NCBI RefSeq assembly: GCF_001649575.2
Contig: NC_051440.1
Location: 15,600,506-15,664,505, forward strand
Direction of reading: 5' to 3'
DNA from: Kryptolebias marmoratus
Lineage: Eukaryota > Chordata > Actinopteri > Cyprinodontiformes > Rivulidae
Length of the DNA: 64,000 nucleotides
The notes beneath the pieces are model-generated. The model saw nothing but the letters and a program-made list of their open reading frames with translations, was not told the DNA's origin and did no database searches. Of this stretch, positions 40,101-53,195 are shown piece after piece; within the stretch, counting starts at the first letter, position 1; each line of letters opens with the position of its first letter. The position numbers and the translations under genes were made by a program.

Positions 40101-40360
40101 CTTCCTCTAGTTCAATCTATTTTTTAACGACACTAGAAGCGGAATATAAGCAGTAGGAGTTACTGAGCGAATGTGGTGTTGGCAAAGCTCCTTGGAACAG
40201 ACAGCAAAGCCACTAGCCCAGTTGTGTGGTAAGTAAGTGATGGCTTTATTCAGCTGCTGTGTCATGCAGTGCATGTGAACCAGCATGCAGGCCAGCATGT
40301 GGCCTGTGTTGGCTCATGTTAGGTGTGTAGTTAGGAGGGTTTACTTTCACTTAAAAAGGA
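40100..40360. promoter_or_regulatory. candidate regulatory block
   Basis: Repeat-free sequence with CATGCAGTGCATG-type palindromic words and GGCCAGCATGTGGCC (near 40291-40305). Weak candidate. Confidence 0.2.
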
Positions 40361-42650
40361 GGGGCACATACAAATCCAAACGTGCCAAGAATTTTCTTCG
40401 ACAGCCAGACAATCCATTCTCCTTTAATCTTAATCAATTAGACACCCATGAAGTGCAAACAAATCAGAAAACTGTCAGCGAACACAATGCAGTGTAAAGA
40501 ATCTACATGCAATGGAGACAAGCTGTATCCTTTTCTATCAAACTGATGGGTTGGGTTCTTTTAAGGGCTTCATATCACCTGGATCACTTATACAATTGAC
40601 TTGCAGTATTAAAAAAGAGAATCTTTTTGCAAAGGTGCCCACCAGAATACAAAACGCTTACAGTAATATCCTTTGGGATCCACTGAGGTGAGTATTGGCT
40701 TTCACAAACAATACTCAACTCTGGAAAGTGATACACCTTCGCTTGATGGTTATGGTTTATAACATCCCTTGGTAGCAACATTTGACCATAGAAAACTTGA
40801 CTTAATGGTATTTCTTTTGTTCAGGTTGGCAGAAAGAAAATCTTTGCTTAAAGTATTATTGAATTTACACCAAGGAGTCATGTATCAAATTTAATCATCT
40901 CTTACTGACACAGGAGGCCACTTGAGGGACTTTCAAGAGCTTAGAGGTGTGGTGGTTGAGGTTAAGAAAACAAGTGTTTCTTGGTGCCAAACAAAACTAA
41001 CATCAACTAAAACAAACAGAAACAAAAAGGTTTTCACATTTGTATTTGATACCGTAACCTGCATCAAAATTGCCATCATACTTCATCCTCTCATCCAAAC
41101 TTCATAAATGCCATTAGATGTCTTAATAAACCTGATAGTCCCATCTCTCTGTTCTCTTTATTCTTTATTCCACAAACAGAATAATAATGTAACAGTGATT
41201 TTCAGACTGATTGATTTAAATGTAATTGTATGTTTTTTTTGTTCTCCAGACCATGTTATATGAACAGAAATTACTGCAAAAATTAATATATAAAAATAAA
41301 TATTAAAATAAAGTAGTTTTCACCCTTAAACATTCTTTTCTACAAACATTTGACAACAATTATAAGGATCCCTCGAAAGAAAAAGCATAAAGATACCAAC
41401 AAGTTGTGAATACGTTTAGCCCAATGCTTTACCTAATTAAGAACAACAAAGTTATGCATTATATTCTGAAGTGGCTTGCAGGGTAGTGATATTCATAACA
41501 CAAACTAGGTTGAAAACCCTAAATGAGTTATTGAGGCAGAACCTGTATGCTGCTGGTGTTTTCTTAGATGGTTCCTGGCTGGACATCAAGAAGTCCTGGG
41601 GTTTCCAGTTTTTACTCAATGAAGCAGCTTCCTCACATTTTAGATCCTCACAGCAAAACTGTAAGGCATTAAAGGAAAAAATGCAAATAGGTAGAAAAGG
41701 TGGTACATATTAAAAACAGGAATGAGAATGTTTTTGGAAGGTATCACAGCATCCATCTTTATAAAACATTCTACATCTAGACATGCAAGATACACCTATG
41801 ATATGTTTATTCCTGAAGTTTCATGTCCGCTGGTTTCTCATCTCTTTGAGGTACATTACAGAGACATGAAAATAGTAGCGGTAAGACCAACAGGTTACAA
41901 AGACGAGGTTATGGCCTCAAGATTTTATCTGAAGAAAACAAGCAAAAACAAAACAACAACAAAAACTCCTCCAGTTTAAAGGATTAAAAGAAATGCATTC
42001 ACGGTAAAGCTTCATTTTGTCGGGACCCCTTGCTGTGACAAATCAACTCAGAGGATACATTTTAGCCTCAGTTTTCAATGCATTGCCTCAGTGTTTTTGT
42101 TATTTTATACCAGAGAACGTCCTTTGCCCGGCTTTAATTTTGTAATTTTGTTGCTTAAGCTGTTTTGGTACTTAAACCTCACGAAACAATGGTTAAAAAT
42201 CAAACGTACGGAGATGGAGGAAAAAGACATGTAACTGAACAAGAGAGCAAATAATTACCCCTGACTGGTCCGAAACGCCGGCCACATGATTCAGTCTGTA
42301 GATGCTTCAGTTACTGAGACATCCTGGAGCCACTGAAAAGCAGACACTGTGCCAGAAGCCGTGATTTTCTCAGAGAACTTTAATCTAAAGTCAACAGGTC
42401 ATGCATGTAGCAGAACCATCTGCACAGTAACTTCCATCACACTGGGAATACCGAGCAGAGAAAGGTTCATATAGCAAACCTGAGGTAAAACAGAACCAGA
42501 TAAATCCAGTTATAAACAAAACGGTTAATTTGTCGTAGTGTTAGTTCATTGTTGACATTGCTTTCTAATTGTTTTAAGGATATTCATTGATTGTACAAGA
42601 AAAAAACCCCACATAAATCATTGCAGCTCCATTATTTTTATTCCAAAATT
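40361..42650. other. intergenic, no gene seen
   Basis: Ordinary to AT-rich sequence. Frames at 41471-41713 and 41722-41979 have no recognisable domain and no splice-site context. Confidence 0.45.
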
Positions 42651-42659
42651 TAAGAACCT

Positions 42660-42990
42660 TAAATTGGTGCATGTGTAGAAGTTTTGGCAGCCCTCTCAGT
42701 GAGTGGTTACTAATACTCACCTTTGACTATGAGAGCCTTCCTGAAGAACCCAGCTTGTGTTTTTTTGAAGTAGTTCATGGTGGATTGTTTGGTCTGCTTT
42801 GGGTCATTGTCCTGTTGTAAAAGCTAGTCTTTCTTTAGTTTCCATTTCTTGACTGACTGATATATTTCTATAGCCCTGCCCCGGTTTGTCAACATCAATT
42901 AGCTTCAATTTTCTGATCCTCATTCAGTTGCTGGAGGATCCCATTTCTTGTTGTTACCACATGGCTTCAAGAGCCGAGAAGCTTATCAGC
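42660..42990. mobile_element. possible eroded interspersed repeat
   Basis: The phrase at about 42749-42822 (TTTTTGAAGTAGTTCATGGT, then TGGTCTGCTTTGGGTCATTG, then TCCTGTTG) resembles a repeat I associate with fish and other vertebrate DNA-transposon-type elements. No terminal repeats or transposase ORF remain. Family and borders cannot be assigned by eye. Confidence 0.35.
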
Positions 42991-42999
42991 TCTGGCATT

Positions 43000-43880
43000 C
43001 ATCTTGAATTGTTTTTTTTGTTGTTGTTGTTTTGAAGGATGTGTAGTCACTTCTTTTTACTTAAAATAATGAACAGTTTTGTTTATTTTGTTCAATAATT
43101 GAATACAGATTTATTAAATATAACAAATGTTATCTTGGTTTTAACAGCTGAAAGCTATAAAATTGATATTTTATTAACTGGTTGTCAATATTTATAAAGA
43201 TTATTGTTTACTGTGCAGAACTAGTTGGACACAAGAAATTTGGTATACTTCACTGTTGGCAAAAAGCAATATTTGGGTCAGGAAGGACGAAACACGAAGC
43301 TAGGTAGTTGTACAAAAAAATAAAAAATAAAAAATGGAACCCCAGGCAATGGGACACTGCAGACAGATGCCTCATGGTGAGATTTGTTTGAACGCTGCAC
43401 ACTCATATTCTCTCCCCTACCTTCACACTCTTGAGTTTGTCTGCCACATCACAAGACTGAGAAGCTGCTTTCCTTGTTGCCAGTGAGAGCCAGCGAGGCA
43501 TGTAAGGACGTGCTGCGAGCACCACTGGCTGGAAACTAACCGGGACTGAACATACACGACAAACAAACCCAGAGTTTAATGAAACAGCCAGAGCTGATAA
43601 GAGTGACACGATAGGTGAGCGAGTGAGCGGGTGAATGAAAGCTCGCTCTCACATGGAACCACTGAGCTGAAAATGGTGTTGAGAGTTGAGACATGCCAGA
43701 GCTCAAGGAGGGGGGGGGTGAGTGAGGACTCAGAAAAGTCGACCTCGTGCTAATCCCTTGTTTCTTGGTGATATTTAGCTAACGGTTTATTCATTTTCAA
43801 ACAGAAAGTGAACAAGTTTGTGAAAAAAACAACAACAACAAAACAATTAATTGAATTAAACAAAGTTAAACCTGTTTTCC
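43000..43880. other. intergenic, no gene seen
   Basis: AT-rich at the start and more balanced at 43370-43640, with AGCGAGTGAGCG runs near 43618. No gene recognised. Confidence 0.45.
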
Positions 43881-43889
43881 TCAACTCTA

Positions 43890-44420
43890 GAAGTCTAACT
43901 TTCCCTGCCTTTTGAGCTGCAGAATGAAGGCAAGTTTATTTTTCACAGTGAAGAGATTTTTTATTCTTAAAAATAGTCCTTGTGTTAAAAATATTGGCTC
44001 TGGGTGTTTTTGTTTTATTCTGTTTCCTTTATTTTCTTGTGATTCATGCGTTTATCCCCCATGTTTAATATATGTTCTTGTATTGTTCTGCTCCCTTCGC
44101 CCTCTGAGTTCCCTGCGCCACTATCCACCTGCCCTCAGCTCAGTAGTTTTCAAGCCATTCTGCCACGCCCACCTTACCTGTTCCCCATTACCTGCTAGTC
44201 TCAGCTGTTGTTAATCTTCCACTCACCCTCAGCCTTCTATATTCAGTCTCTGGTCCTTTTCTTGCCCCTGGTTGATTGTTGCTCACATGCCCTGTCTGGT
44301 TCTTGTTGCTTTCTCCATGTTTTGCTTCCATGCCAGCATTTTGTTTTCATAAAAGAAACATTTTAGTTTTGCCTTGAGCTCCTTGTTTCAGTCTGCATTC
44401 TGGGACCCAATCCACCTACA
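43890..44420. mobile_element. possible remnant of a fish retro- or DNA element
   Basis: Long T/C-rich, G-poor + strand. Near the end it reads TTTTGCCTTGAGCTCCTTG (44368-44386), then TCTGCATTCTGGGACCCAAT (44391-44410), then CCACCTAC. Tails of this kind ('...CTGCATTTGGGTCC...CCACC') are common in interspersed repeats of percomorph fish. No coding part or target-site duplication seen. Confidence 0.4.
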
Positions 44421-45720
44421 AACCTGATAAATATAGCTTTGAGTGGAAATGTGTCTGCTCTGATCCTCACCCTTTAACACAAGTTGTAAAAAACAAGCGC
44501 ACCAGAAACATTTGGAAAAAGCAACAAACAACTTTATCGGCCAATACAAGGCTGGATGACTCAACAAAATCTTAATTCGGTTAGAAACACTTGAGAATGA
44601 CATGGTGGGTCTCCCCAGCTGTCTCTGAATGTTAAAAAGATTAAAAATAAAGGCAAACTGAGGTGTTTGGCCATCTTTTTTAGACAGAGTTTTCTTGAAA
44701 TTAAAGAAGAAGAGGAAGATAGAACCTGTAGTGTAGTTGTTAGATGAATGGTTTTATAATAAAAGTTTTGAAAGACGCAAGCTGTAGGAAGAACACAGGT
44801 GCGCTTCTGCTTCAGTCATTAAAATGCGTGTGGGAACAGGTTTCAGCTCCAAACAAGATCTGATCTATCTTCGTTTTGGAAATGGTACAACTGGGGAGTT
44901 TACAAAATAAAGGACATACATCTAAACCTGCATGACCACAAAAATAAATGAAAAATAATAGTTAAATAAGAAAGCTAACAGCTGAGCTGCATAGTACTGG
45001 AAAAAATGGGATTATTTATGAATATTGCAATGATGACTTTCATTGTAATAAATCTAGGTTTTGCTCACTCCTCTTTTTCAGTTTTGTTGTAAAGATGGTC
45101 ACAGGACGTTTGGTGTTATTCATCATATCAACCTCTATCACCTGAATCAGATGTGGGCATTGTGGACAAATATACCATGTGACTGCAAATCTTGAATGCA
45201 TGGCTCTGATTAGGATTTACTGCCCTCCAAGCACTCCTTAGTAATTTGATATTGCACACACTGGTATTGCAGTGATGATAAATGGTCAATATAAGATTTA
45301 TATTTTAACTGCATTAGGATTTTTCTCCTAAATATAATCTTATAATTATGCAAACATAATTTTTTTTTTTTTTTTTTTTGGCATGTACAACAAAGGCATG
45401 GAAAGTAATCATTCAACTAATTCCATATAATTTTGTTTACCGACTAAGTACAATGCAAAAAATAATGAACATGTCCTTTTTATTATGTTATTGTTCCGTA
45501 AAAATAATATGTTTCAGTTTTTTTTTTTTCATCACTTGAGAACTACTTAGCCCTGGTTGCCTAATGGCTTTATTAAGGTCTTAACTTGTGTGATAAGTTG
45601 TAACATTCAGGTGATCATTAAATAAAATCTCTTATCAGGTTGTTCACTTGTGCAGGAATTAAGCGGTACTTTGGTAAAGAACATTTTCACCTCAGACTTT
45701 AATTAATATTAAAGAAGTGG
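44421..45720. other. intergenic, AT-rich, no gene seen
   Basis: Ordinary AT-rich sequence; poly-T of 20 at 45360-45379. No gene. Confidence 0.5.
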
Positions 45721-46150
45721 CAAAACAATAGCCCCACTGCATTTGAAATCTTCACCCCTGGGTGCCCTCATTTGGAGTGCCGTGCATATCTCCGTGCTGC
45801 ACCGGTCTAATCTATGGCATGTTGGCGTGACCAGGTGAAAAGTAGCGTTAATTCTATATTGGAGCTGGGCATGTGTTGAGAGCGGAAGAGACAGGTAGAG
45901 CATGCCATGGGAGTTAGCGTGTGACCTGACAGAGGATTGGCAGGCGGGGTGTTAATTGGAAAGGTGCACCAGCCCATTTGTGCTGGCCATCCCACCGCAG
46001 AAGACATTGTACCTATTTTTTGACTCCCAAGACAAGCTGTTCTAATCTGAATACAGCCAATGAAATGATGTGTTTCTCAGCTGCCACATGACTTTCCCCA
46101 GACGGCGGGGGAGTCCATGCATCATAAGGTACAGCCTATCTCAGCTTAAA
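45720..46150. promoter_or_regulatory. candidate regulatory block, large
   Basis: About 430 bp of balanced, repeat-free sequence inside AT-rich flanks. Motifs: AGCGTTAATTC, GTGTTAATTGG (45950-45960), AGCCAATGAAATGATG (CCAAT and homeodomain-like), CATGGGAGTTAGCGTGTGACC. Candidate enhancer. Confidence 0.35.
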
Positions 46151-48340
46151 TGGATTATTTTGAATATTTAAAGCTGATGGGCAAAAACTTCTAGCCGTTT
46201 AGGAAGAAGTTTTGGCTGCTGGCAACAAGTTTCTTCCGTCATTATTTAATGAAGTCAGAGACGTCTGTGAAGTGATAATGATCAGATAGTTAATAAATGA
46301 GCAGTAATTGTGCCGTCAGTAATGTTGAACGTAAAGTTAATAAAGAAAAGACATTTTGTCATTATTGTCATGTCTTAAAGTTGTCTCGAAAGACTGAAAG
46401 CACAAGACAAAAAACACCCAAACAAACTGGCCTTTCAGCAGTACAATTAGCAAGGTGGGGAGGACTTCACAACTGACATCAAACTAATTAAACTAATTTA
46501 CAGTGTTTGCTGTGTTATAACTAAAGTACTGATGGTTAAGAACATGTAAATATGGAAGTAAAAAGAGACATATTTGAGTGTATTTATTATACTGATGTAT
46601 TAGATGTGTGGCTTGGTAAATGAGCAAATGACTGTCTATAATAGGGTTGCTGGTTCAATTCTAACTTCTCATAATACATATCACACTCCAGGACTCTCTT
46701 GAAAAATAATTTAGCTCAAAGAGACATTCCTTGTGAAACAAAGGTTTAGACACCTTTTGAACCACATTTTATACTTTGTACAACTCTGTCATTTGTTTGT
46801 CAGTAAGATGGAGCAGAAATTAGCAGAATGTGATAATGTTTAGTGCTGGAGCAAAGAATGAACATTTTTAAGTCTCCTCTCAGAATGTTCTTCTAGTTTT
46901 ACAACAGTAACTATTACAGCCTTTATGGGATGATTGCGTCTGCGAGTAAAGCATAAAAAAGTCTGAGGTAAACAACAAAACCTACATTACAAATTTGATA
47001 CGAGCTAAAACAGAAAACGTGTAAGGCAACTTCTGTCATTTCTAATAACCTCGTACTCCTAAATAAAGTTTCTTAAAAACTGATAAAAGTAGGATTTAGT
47101 TAGACAAAACTTAAGTTATCACAGCTAGAAAGCATTTGTTGACCAATCAACAAACACCTAATTTTTGATGTGAACAAAGTAGTGGTCCAATTCAGTTTAG
47201 GCTGGTTTCACAATGTAGCATGTTTTGGTAGCACAACAAATCTTCATCCACATGCTAACCACATTTGTAGCTCTCAATATTTCTGAAGTAGATGATATGT
47301 TGACACCAAAGCAGCGATTCAAAATAAAGTTTTGCTTTCTTACTGATTCCCAGACCTCTTCATTGATTAAGAATCAAAGCGCATGCATCAAACTAATGGT
47401 TCTGGACAGTCTAAAGACTTCTGGGAGAAACTCAGTGAATCCAGTGTTAAACATGGAGCCATGTTGTTGTTAGTTCAATTAACAAATTCCATTCCCAGAT
47501 GCTTGTTCTGTGTGTCCAGTCTGAACAGGCTGTAGCTGTTTGATGCTTTGTATTCTGAGAAGCCAGTCAAATATAAATGTGGCAATGACTCAAGCAGTGT
47601 TTTAGTTTGACACTGGGTAAGGTGAGTTAGACTTAAAAAAATGTGGCAAAGATAGTAACAATTTATACCTTATAATAAAAAAGATGTTATTCTTTGTCAT
47701 GGTTTACTGCAAAGTAAAACATGTGCAAATAAATATCCCACACTAACTCTGTGCTGTATTTTGCTTTGTGCGTGAAAATGAACATTTTCACATTGCTAGC
47801 AGCACAGAGCAGTCATGCCTGCTTTTATTTCAATGTGAATGCTTCTAATACAGCAAAGGGTATACATAACCTTTAATTTAACCTTAGCCATTGTGCTCCA
47901 TGCAGGCCAGGCGTTCTATTGTTCAAGATGCTGCATCTTATTTTTTTAATAAGCAAAAAGGATTAAATTAAACCACACGCAGGCCAAATGAAATGAGGAT
48001 TTCTGGATGCATTCATACAAAATGTGTCTGGAAAAGATAATTCCACCTAATGGCAGGAATTTAAAGAAGTTGGCTGATGCTTTTGTTCTAACTTGGATTA
48101 CTTTTTTTATGATTTTCCTGCTGCCATAATTTGATTAAAAATGTGAAGAAACTAAACATTAACACAAAGCCTTTCTTTCATTTCAACACTAGTGATAAAA
48201 TTTTGATAAAATAGCAAGATTTTCTGCACTCAAAGCAGAACTAAATATTAATCTTTGCATTTTATTGTTTTTTTTGTCATTATTCTTGTTATTGCCATCA
48301 GAAGTGCTAAACACTTTTGCAGTTTCCTGTCCGAATAAAG
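46151..48340. other. intergenic, AT-rich, no gene seen
   Basis: AT-rich, low-motif stretch. The frame 47225-47473 has no recognisable domain. Nothing else supported. Confidence 0.5.
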
Positions 48341-48740
48341 ATCCCCATCAGCCTGAGTTAGAGGCTGGTGTAAGCTGTCAGATTTGCGGGTGATATCTCA
48401 ATTAGGCAAAAAAAAAAAAAAAAAAAAAGTAAAATCTATTGAATATGGGGGTGTGAGAGGGTATTTCCAAGCTCCGGGGCTTTAAAATGGAAACAAGAAT
48501 GTGTTCGGTCAGCTTGAACAGCGCAGGATTTTAGGGAGGACTAGTCCTTTGTGACACATGCAGCATAGACATAATGAATTATATTATAATTACAAAGCGC
48601 AGTCAGTAGAAGTGGACAATATAGATATTTGGCCAGGGGGGGTGGAGTGTGCTGTTCCACAGAGACTGAGCCACTCCAGACTGCATTTCTATTCAGATGA
48701 CTTTAACTTAGACAAATCTCAATATTGATGAATGGGGGCT
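48340..48740. promoter_or_regulatory. candidate regulatory block
   Basis: Interrupted by a poly-A run at about 48410-48428, otherwise repeat-free. Contains GATATCTCAATTAGG, the 12-bp palindrome AGGACTAGTCCT (48537-48548) and ATAATGAATTATATTATAATTACAAAG in the range 48571-48597. Candidate enhancer. Confidence 0.35.
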
Positions 48741-51465
48741 TTGTTCTGAAAATAAAAACATTTGAACAAGGACGCCTCATCTTCTCATACGCCGGGGCCA
48801 CAAAAACTGTTTTAACCACATCCTAAGGAAAATTTGATCTGCTTCAGGCATTTAATCTTTGTAAAAATATGACTTTGTTTGACTGATTTAGCTGATTTGC
48901 TCTCGATTATTAATTTCCCAATGAAATTTACACAAACTCTTATAGGAAACACAAAACTTCTTGTTTCTGATTATTTAAAAAATGTGGATAATACAAATGC
49001 AAACAAGCAATATCGGAGCATTGTTTTCCTGGAGACCACTGGTTTGTGCTTTGGAGCGTGCTCTGTGTGTGTGTGTGAGAGAGAGATGCTGCAGGAATTG
49101 TATTGTGTGGGCAAAGCAGAGCAAGCAGAGCGAGCAGAGGGGAGGGAAGCTGGCAGTGACTGAGAAGATGAGGATTTGACGGCAAGGTGACAAAGAGTTC
49201 AAACAAAATGAGGCTTGTAGATTAGCAGCACTCCCCTCAGTGACAGGTGTCATCTCTTGGGGCAGTCTGTCATTCTGCCTGCTGCCACTCTTTATATCAT
49301 ATGAGAAGAGCGAGAAGGAGGGAGAGGAGGAGAGGCAGCAGCACTTGTACCTCACCAGGCAATGTCCACCCTGCTGTACCTGTCAGCTCCCAAAATTAAA
49401 ACCTGGGTGGAAAGGAGGAAGTCAACAAACATTACGCAAATGTTTATTTACCTTCCAAGTCATTTTCTTTCATTTCAGTGAGACAAGATGCAACATATGT
49501 GTGTTTATTTTTCTTATTGAGCAGATAAAATGAAATCTGCTGACTTCCTTTCATAGACCACTTTTTACTAAAGGGTATTTTATAATCTACTGAATCTGAT
49601 TGTACTGTTTAATAAATTAATTGAATTGGATTTATTCCTTTTTTAGACAGTGCTTTGACATTTTATGAATTGGTGGTATAGGCTATATAAATAAACTGAA
49701 CAAAATAAAAAATATATATTGTGTGCTTTTAATGCCTGTTGTAATGCATAGTTTTTTTTATAATATAATTATTTTTATTATTATTTTTAAGTGATGGGTT
49801 CCATCACCTAAAAACAATAAACAAAAATAATTGAAATGTATTTTTAAATGCTGCCAAACAATGGGGAAATAATTAATATCATTCAATGCCATAATTTACA
49901 CAACATACCAAATGTTTGAAGCCGTTCTTTCATTTAGTTTTATTTTTTGAATAACCAGTTCAGAAAAAATAAATATTTTTTGCTAACAAATCTGCTTTAT
50001 ATTTTATTTTTATTTTATTTTCCCCTTTAGAATAAAACTCTATAACAACTTAAGACCAAAAACATTTTTTTTTATTTTTCAGTAAAGGACTTAATCAAAG
50101 CAAGCATGGTTAGGATTAATGAATGACTTAAATATTCGCCTTTTTTTTTTCAATTTTTGTCATAACAATAAAAACGTGCAACCATATGTCTGAATGTATA
50201 AGTTTAACATAAAGTTTTAATTCCAGCAATTTAAAAAATGTCTTTGTTTTATTTAAATTTTATTTTAGTTGCCTAGTGTATCTATAAAATGACCACACTA
50301 ATTTCAAATTTTACATCTAATCTTTTAAAGATTTTCCATTATCAACATTTTCTATTTGTCTAAATACATTTTTCTGACTACTTCCCCGTCTTTCCCAGTA
50401 AACATTTACAGCCAGAACAGGCAGCACTGGGAGCAAGAACAGAGAGACAGAGAGTATTGTTCTTTTGTAAAGAGTCACTTTAGTTTTGCCCAAACCCTTT
50501 AACAAGCCTGCGATAGAGGAAGGTATTAACTAAAGCTCGGAGGGAGCCAGCTCCCGTCATCCCGGTGACACGCAGACTGAGACCTGCTGCTCTCTGCACC
50601 AGGACTGCAGCCATCTGCTCCACAGATTGCACTCAAACACACACACAGCGAGCGCTGCTGCCTCCCCTCTGGGTGAGGGAGTCACCAGAGGGTCAGCTAG
50701 ACTTCTCCAGGACTTTCTCCCTTAGATTTTTCACTGCTTTCACTTGCATATGTTGTTTATGGTTGCCAAGCAACTCAACCAAAAATTAAAAAAAAAAAAA
50801 AAAAAAAATCACAATCTGCACACACTGACAAACTGTGAATCTACAGCGAGTCGGAGGGAGAGACTACACAAAAATATGGAATTAGAGAGGAGGGAAAAAA
50901 CAGGAGACATATTCTGATGTTTGTTTTTGACAGATGAGGGATGCCCCCTATTGACTTTGTCAGGGAAGATAGAAATAGGGGGTAGAGAGTGTAAAACCAG
51001 AGAGCAGTCGAGACTACAAGACGTGAAGAGAAATAACCCGTGTGTCACTGTTCTCACAGTGGGAATGGGGTCCTTAAGAATATATGGACAAGAGAAAGAC
51101 TCGGATGACCAATATACATTAAGGTTTTAAAATATTCATTGCATAGGTTGGAAGGGAAAGAAGGTTATGAGCGTATTTGGCAGCCTCCCAAATGGAAAAA
51201 TTCTCTCTGAATAGCAAGCAGGTTACATAAAATCAGACCTCTAATGAAAACGAAGATGAGTTGTAGCTGGTTATATCGTCACAGGGCAATTTTCTGCAAC
51301 CTTGAAGAGAATCAATTACAAATTTATCATAGCAATAATTCAAAGTTAGAAGAGAAGAACACACATCATTAAAAATGTTTAAACTCATGTTCTGATTTTT
51401 TTTTAATGTTTAGTTGAAATGAATTTCCTGATAAAGGCAAAAAAAAAAAAATTAAACAATTTCAC
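48741..51465. other. intergenic, no gene seen
   Basis: AT-rich. A GT run is near 49065, GAGGA-type purine runs near 49315-49335, and poly-A near 50789-50808. An inverted GGGAGC-CA-GCTCCC lies in more complex sequence at 50510-50700. No gene. Confidence 0.45.
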
Positions 51466-51469
51466 ACAC

Positions 51470-51765
51470 TTGCGGCATGACGGCATCTGTGCCCTGCGCA
51501 TTGAAAAACAAGTCATATGCCTCGCAGTGCCTCTCTGGTCTGTGAACCGGTGTCCGTTGGGGAAATCAAGCACCCTGGGCACAGTTGTGTTGGAGTGAGT
51601 AATGAGGCAGGCTTTCCACGATGGCTGATAGAGGCTCCCATTAACAGCCACGCTTCAGGGTATTCTCTGTCTCTGTGTTGTGGAATGGAAATGAGATCTG
51701 ATAGAACCGTGTATAATTTGTTGTCACATCAAAGTGACACTTATTAGCTTTATTTCCTTATCAAT
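51470..51765. promoter_or_regulatory. candidate regulatory block
   Basis: Balanced, repeat-free sequence with TGAGTAATGAGGC, CCCATTAACAGCC and GTCACATCAAAGTGAC (inverted 5-bp arms around ATCAAA, TCF-like). Candidate enhancer. Confidence 0.3.
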
Positions 51766-52175
51766 GTTACATCTACAGTACCTCTGGGTAAATATTTCAG
51801 AAGTGCAGAGAGGAGCTGCTGGCCTGCTTTTGTTATGTGGCTTCTAAGCAGCAACTTTCAGGGAGTTTTGCTGCTCTTTAACTGGATGTAGAACTGCGTA
51901 AAGTCTAATGTCGAGCTTTTTAATTTGGTTTTCAGTGAGTTCTGTACTTCACACCACAAATGGTTATTCTGAATCTAATGGTTCAGATGACTTTATAAGG
52001 ACAAGTTTTGAGCATTTTCTTTTTTATTGCTGCTGTTTTTCTTTATTCTGTTTTTTTTTCATTGAGGTTGATAATCTTATTACTAATATCATCCTGCAAT
52101 ATGTAAAGGTTTTTGTTTCTGCATTGGGTTTTTGATATATTTTATTCATCCGTCTTCACTCTCACACAAACACAC

Positions 52176-52213
<38 letters not shown>

Positions 52214-52755
52214 CATTAATCTCAAAGCTATCCTGAAGTGGATTATTGTGAATTCATCCAACATCCCTCTTCATATCTTTGCGACTTTGAATTGGGGATA
52301 TTGCTGGATGGACCACTATCAGAGCCAAATTATTTCCACAAGTCCAACAGAGGACTGAGCTTCGAAGGGCTGTATTTTACCATTGCATCTATAGATGTGC
52401 AGCATTATAGCTCGTGAGTGGCACCTCATTTCACACAGCCTAATGGCTTGACACTGAGATCACACCAGGGATCCAGGCAGGGGAGCTTCCTCTCCTTTTT
52501 TTTTTGGCCTGTTTTATAAAATACAAGGATTAGGGTTGATTGAAAGTCAAAGTCTGCTGTAGTATATAGCACTGCGGTAGTTTAAATGAAAATTTTCTTT
52601 GTTGATTACTTAATTCTACAAATGATACACAGGCAAATGTCATTTCACTGTGTTTCAAACAAATTCTGCAGGCTCAATGTGCTATAAAAATGTGACAAGT
52701 CAACAATAAAACTCAGATATGACTCCTTTTCCTGACATCAAAAATTGCCCCGGTC
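51766..52755. other. intergenic, no gene seen
   Basis: Mixed sequence with a TG microsatellite at 52177-52209 and T runs. Short frames lack protein features. Confidence 0.5.
52177..52209. repeat. (TG)n microsatellite
   Basis: About 16 TG units. Confidence 0.9.
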
Positions 52756-52759
52756 TGCA

Positions 52760-53195
52760 GCAGCCCTGTGATATTTAACTGATTAAGATAGAGCAAAGCA
52801 GACACCACGGCACAGTCAACTCTTCGCCGAACTTATCTCACTCGCCTGAATGTGACAGACAGTGCAGCCCTCCAGCTTTAGTTGTCATACACCAGCGACC
52901 AGTCAGAGCTCGTCAGGTTGCATGATTGTATAATTGTGTTGTGACACCTTGAACCCGCCGGTGGTGTATAACCACGTTAATTTTCTGATAGCACACCGTG
53001 GGCCGTAAGAATCAGAGTTATGATGGGTGTAATTTGTGCCTGCGATGGCAGACTGAAAGGAGCGGGGTCACCGGCAGGATAAATACAAATTAAAATTGAT
53101 GCAGGTCTCATTTCTGCTTGACCAGTTTGTGTTGGGAGGCTGCGGAGAGTTAGGAATGGTGCGCTTGTCATTTATGCCATTTGGTCTTCCATTTC
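52760..53195. promoter_or_regulatory. candidate regulatory block, large
   Basis: About 430 bp, repeat-free and balanced, between AT-rich flanks. Motifs: CTGATTAAGATAG, GTGACAGACAG, GCATGATTGTATAATTGTG, CCACGTTAATTTTC, ACAAATTAAAATTGATGC. No convincing ORF. One of the stronger enhancer candidates by appearance. Confidence 0.4.
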
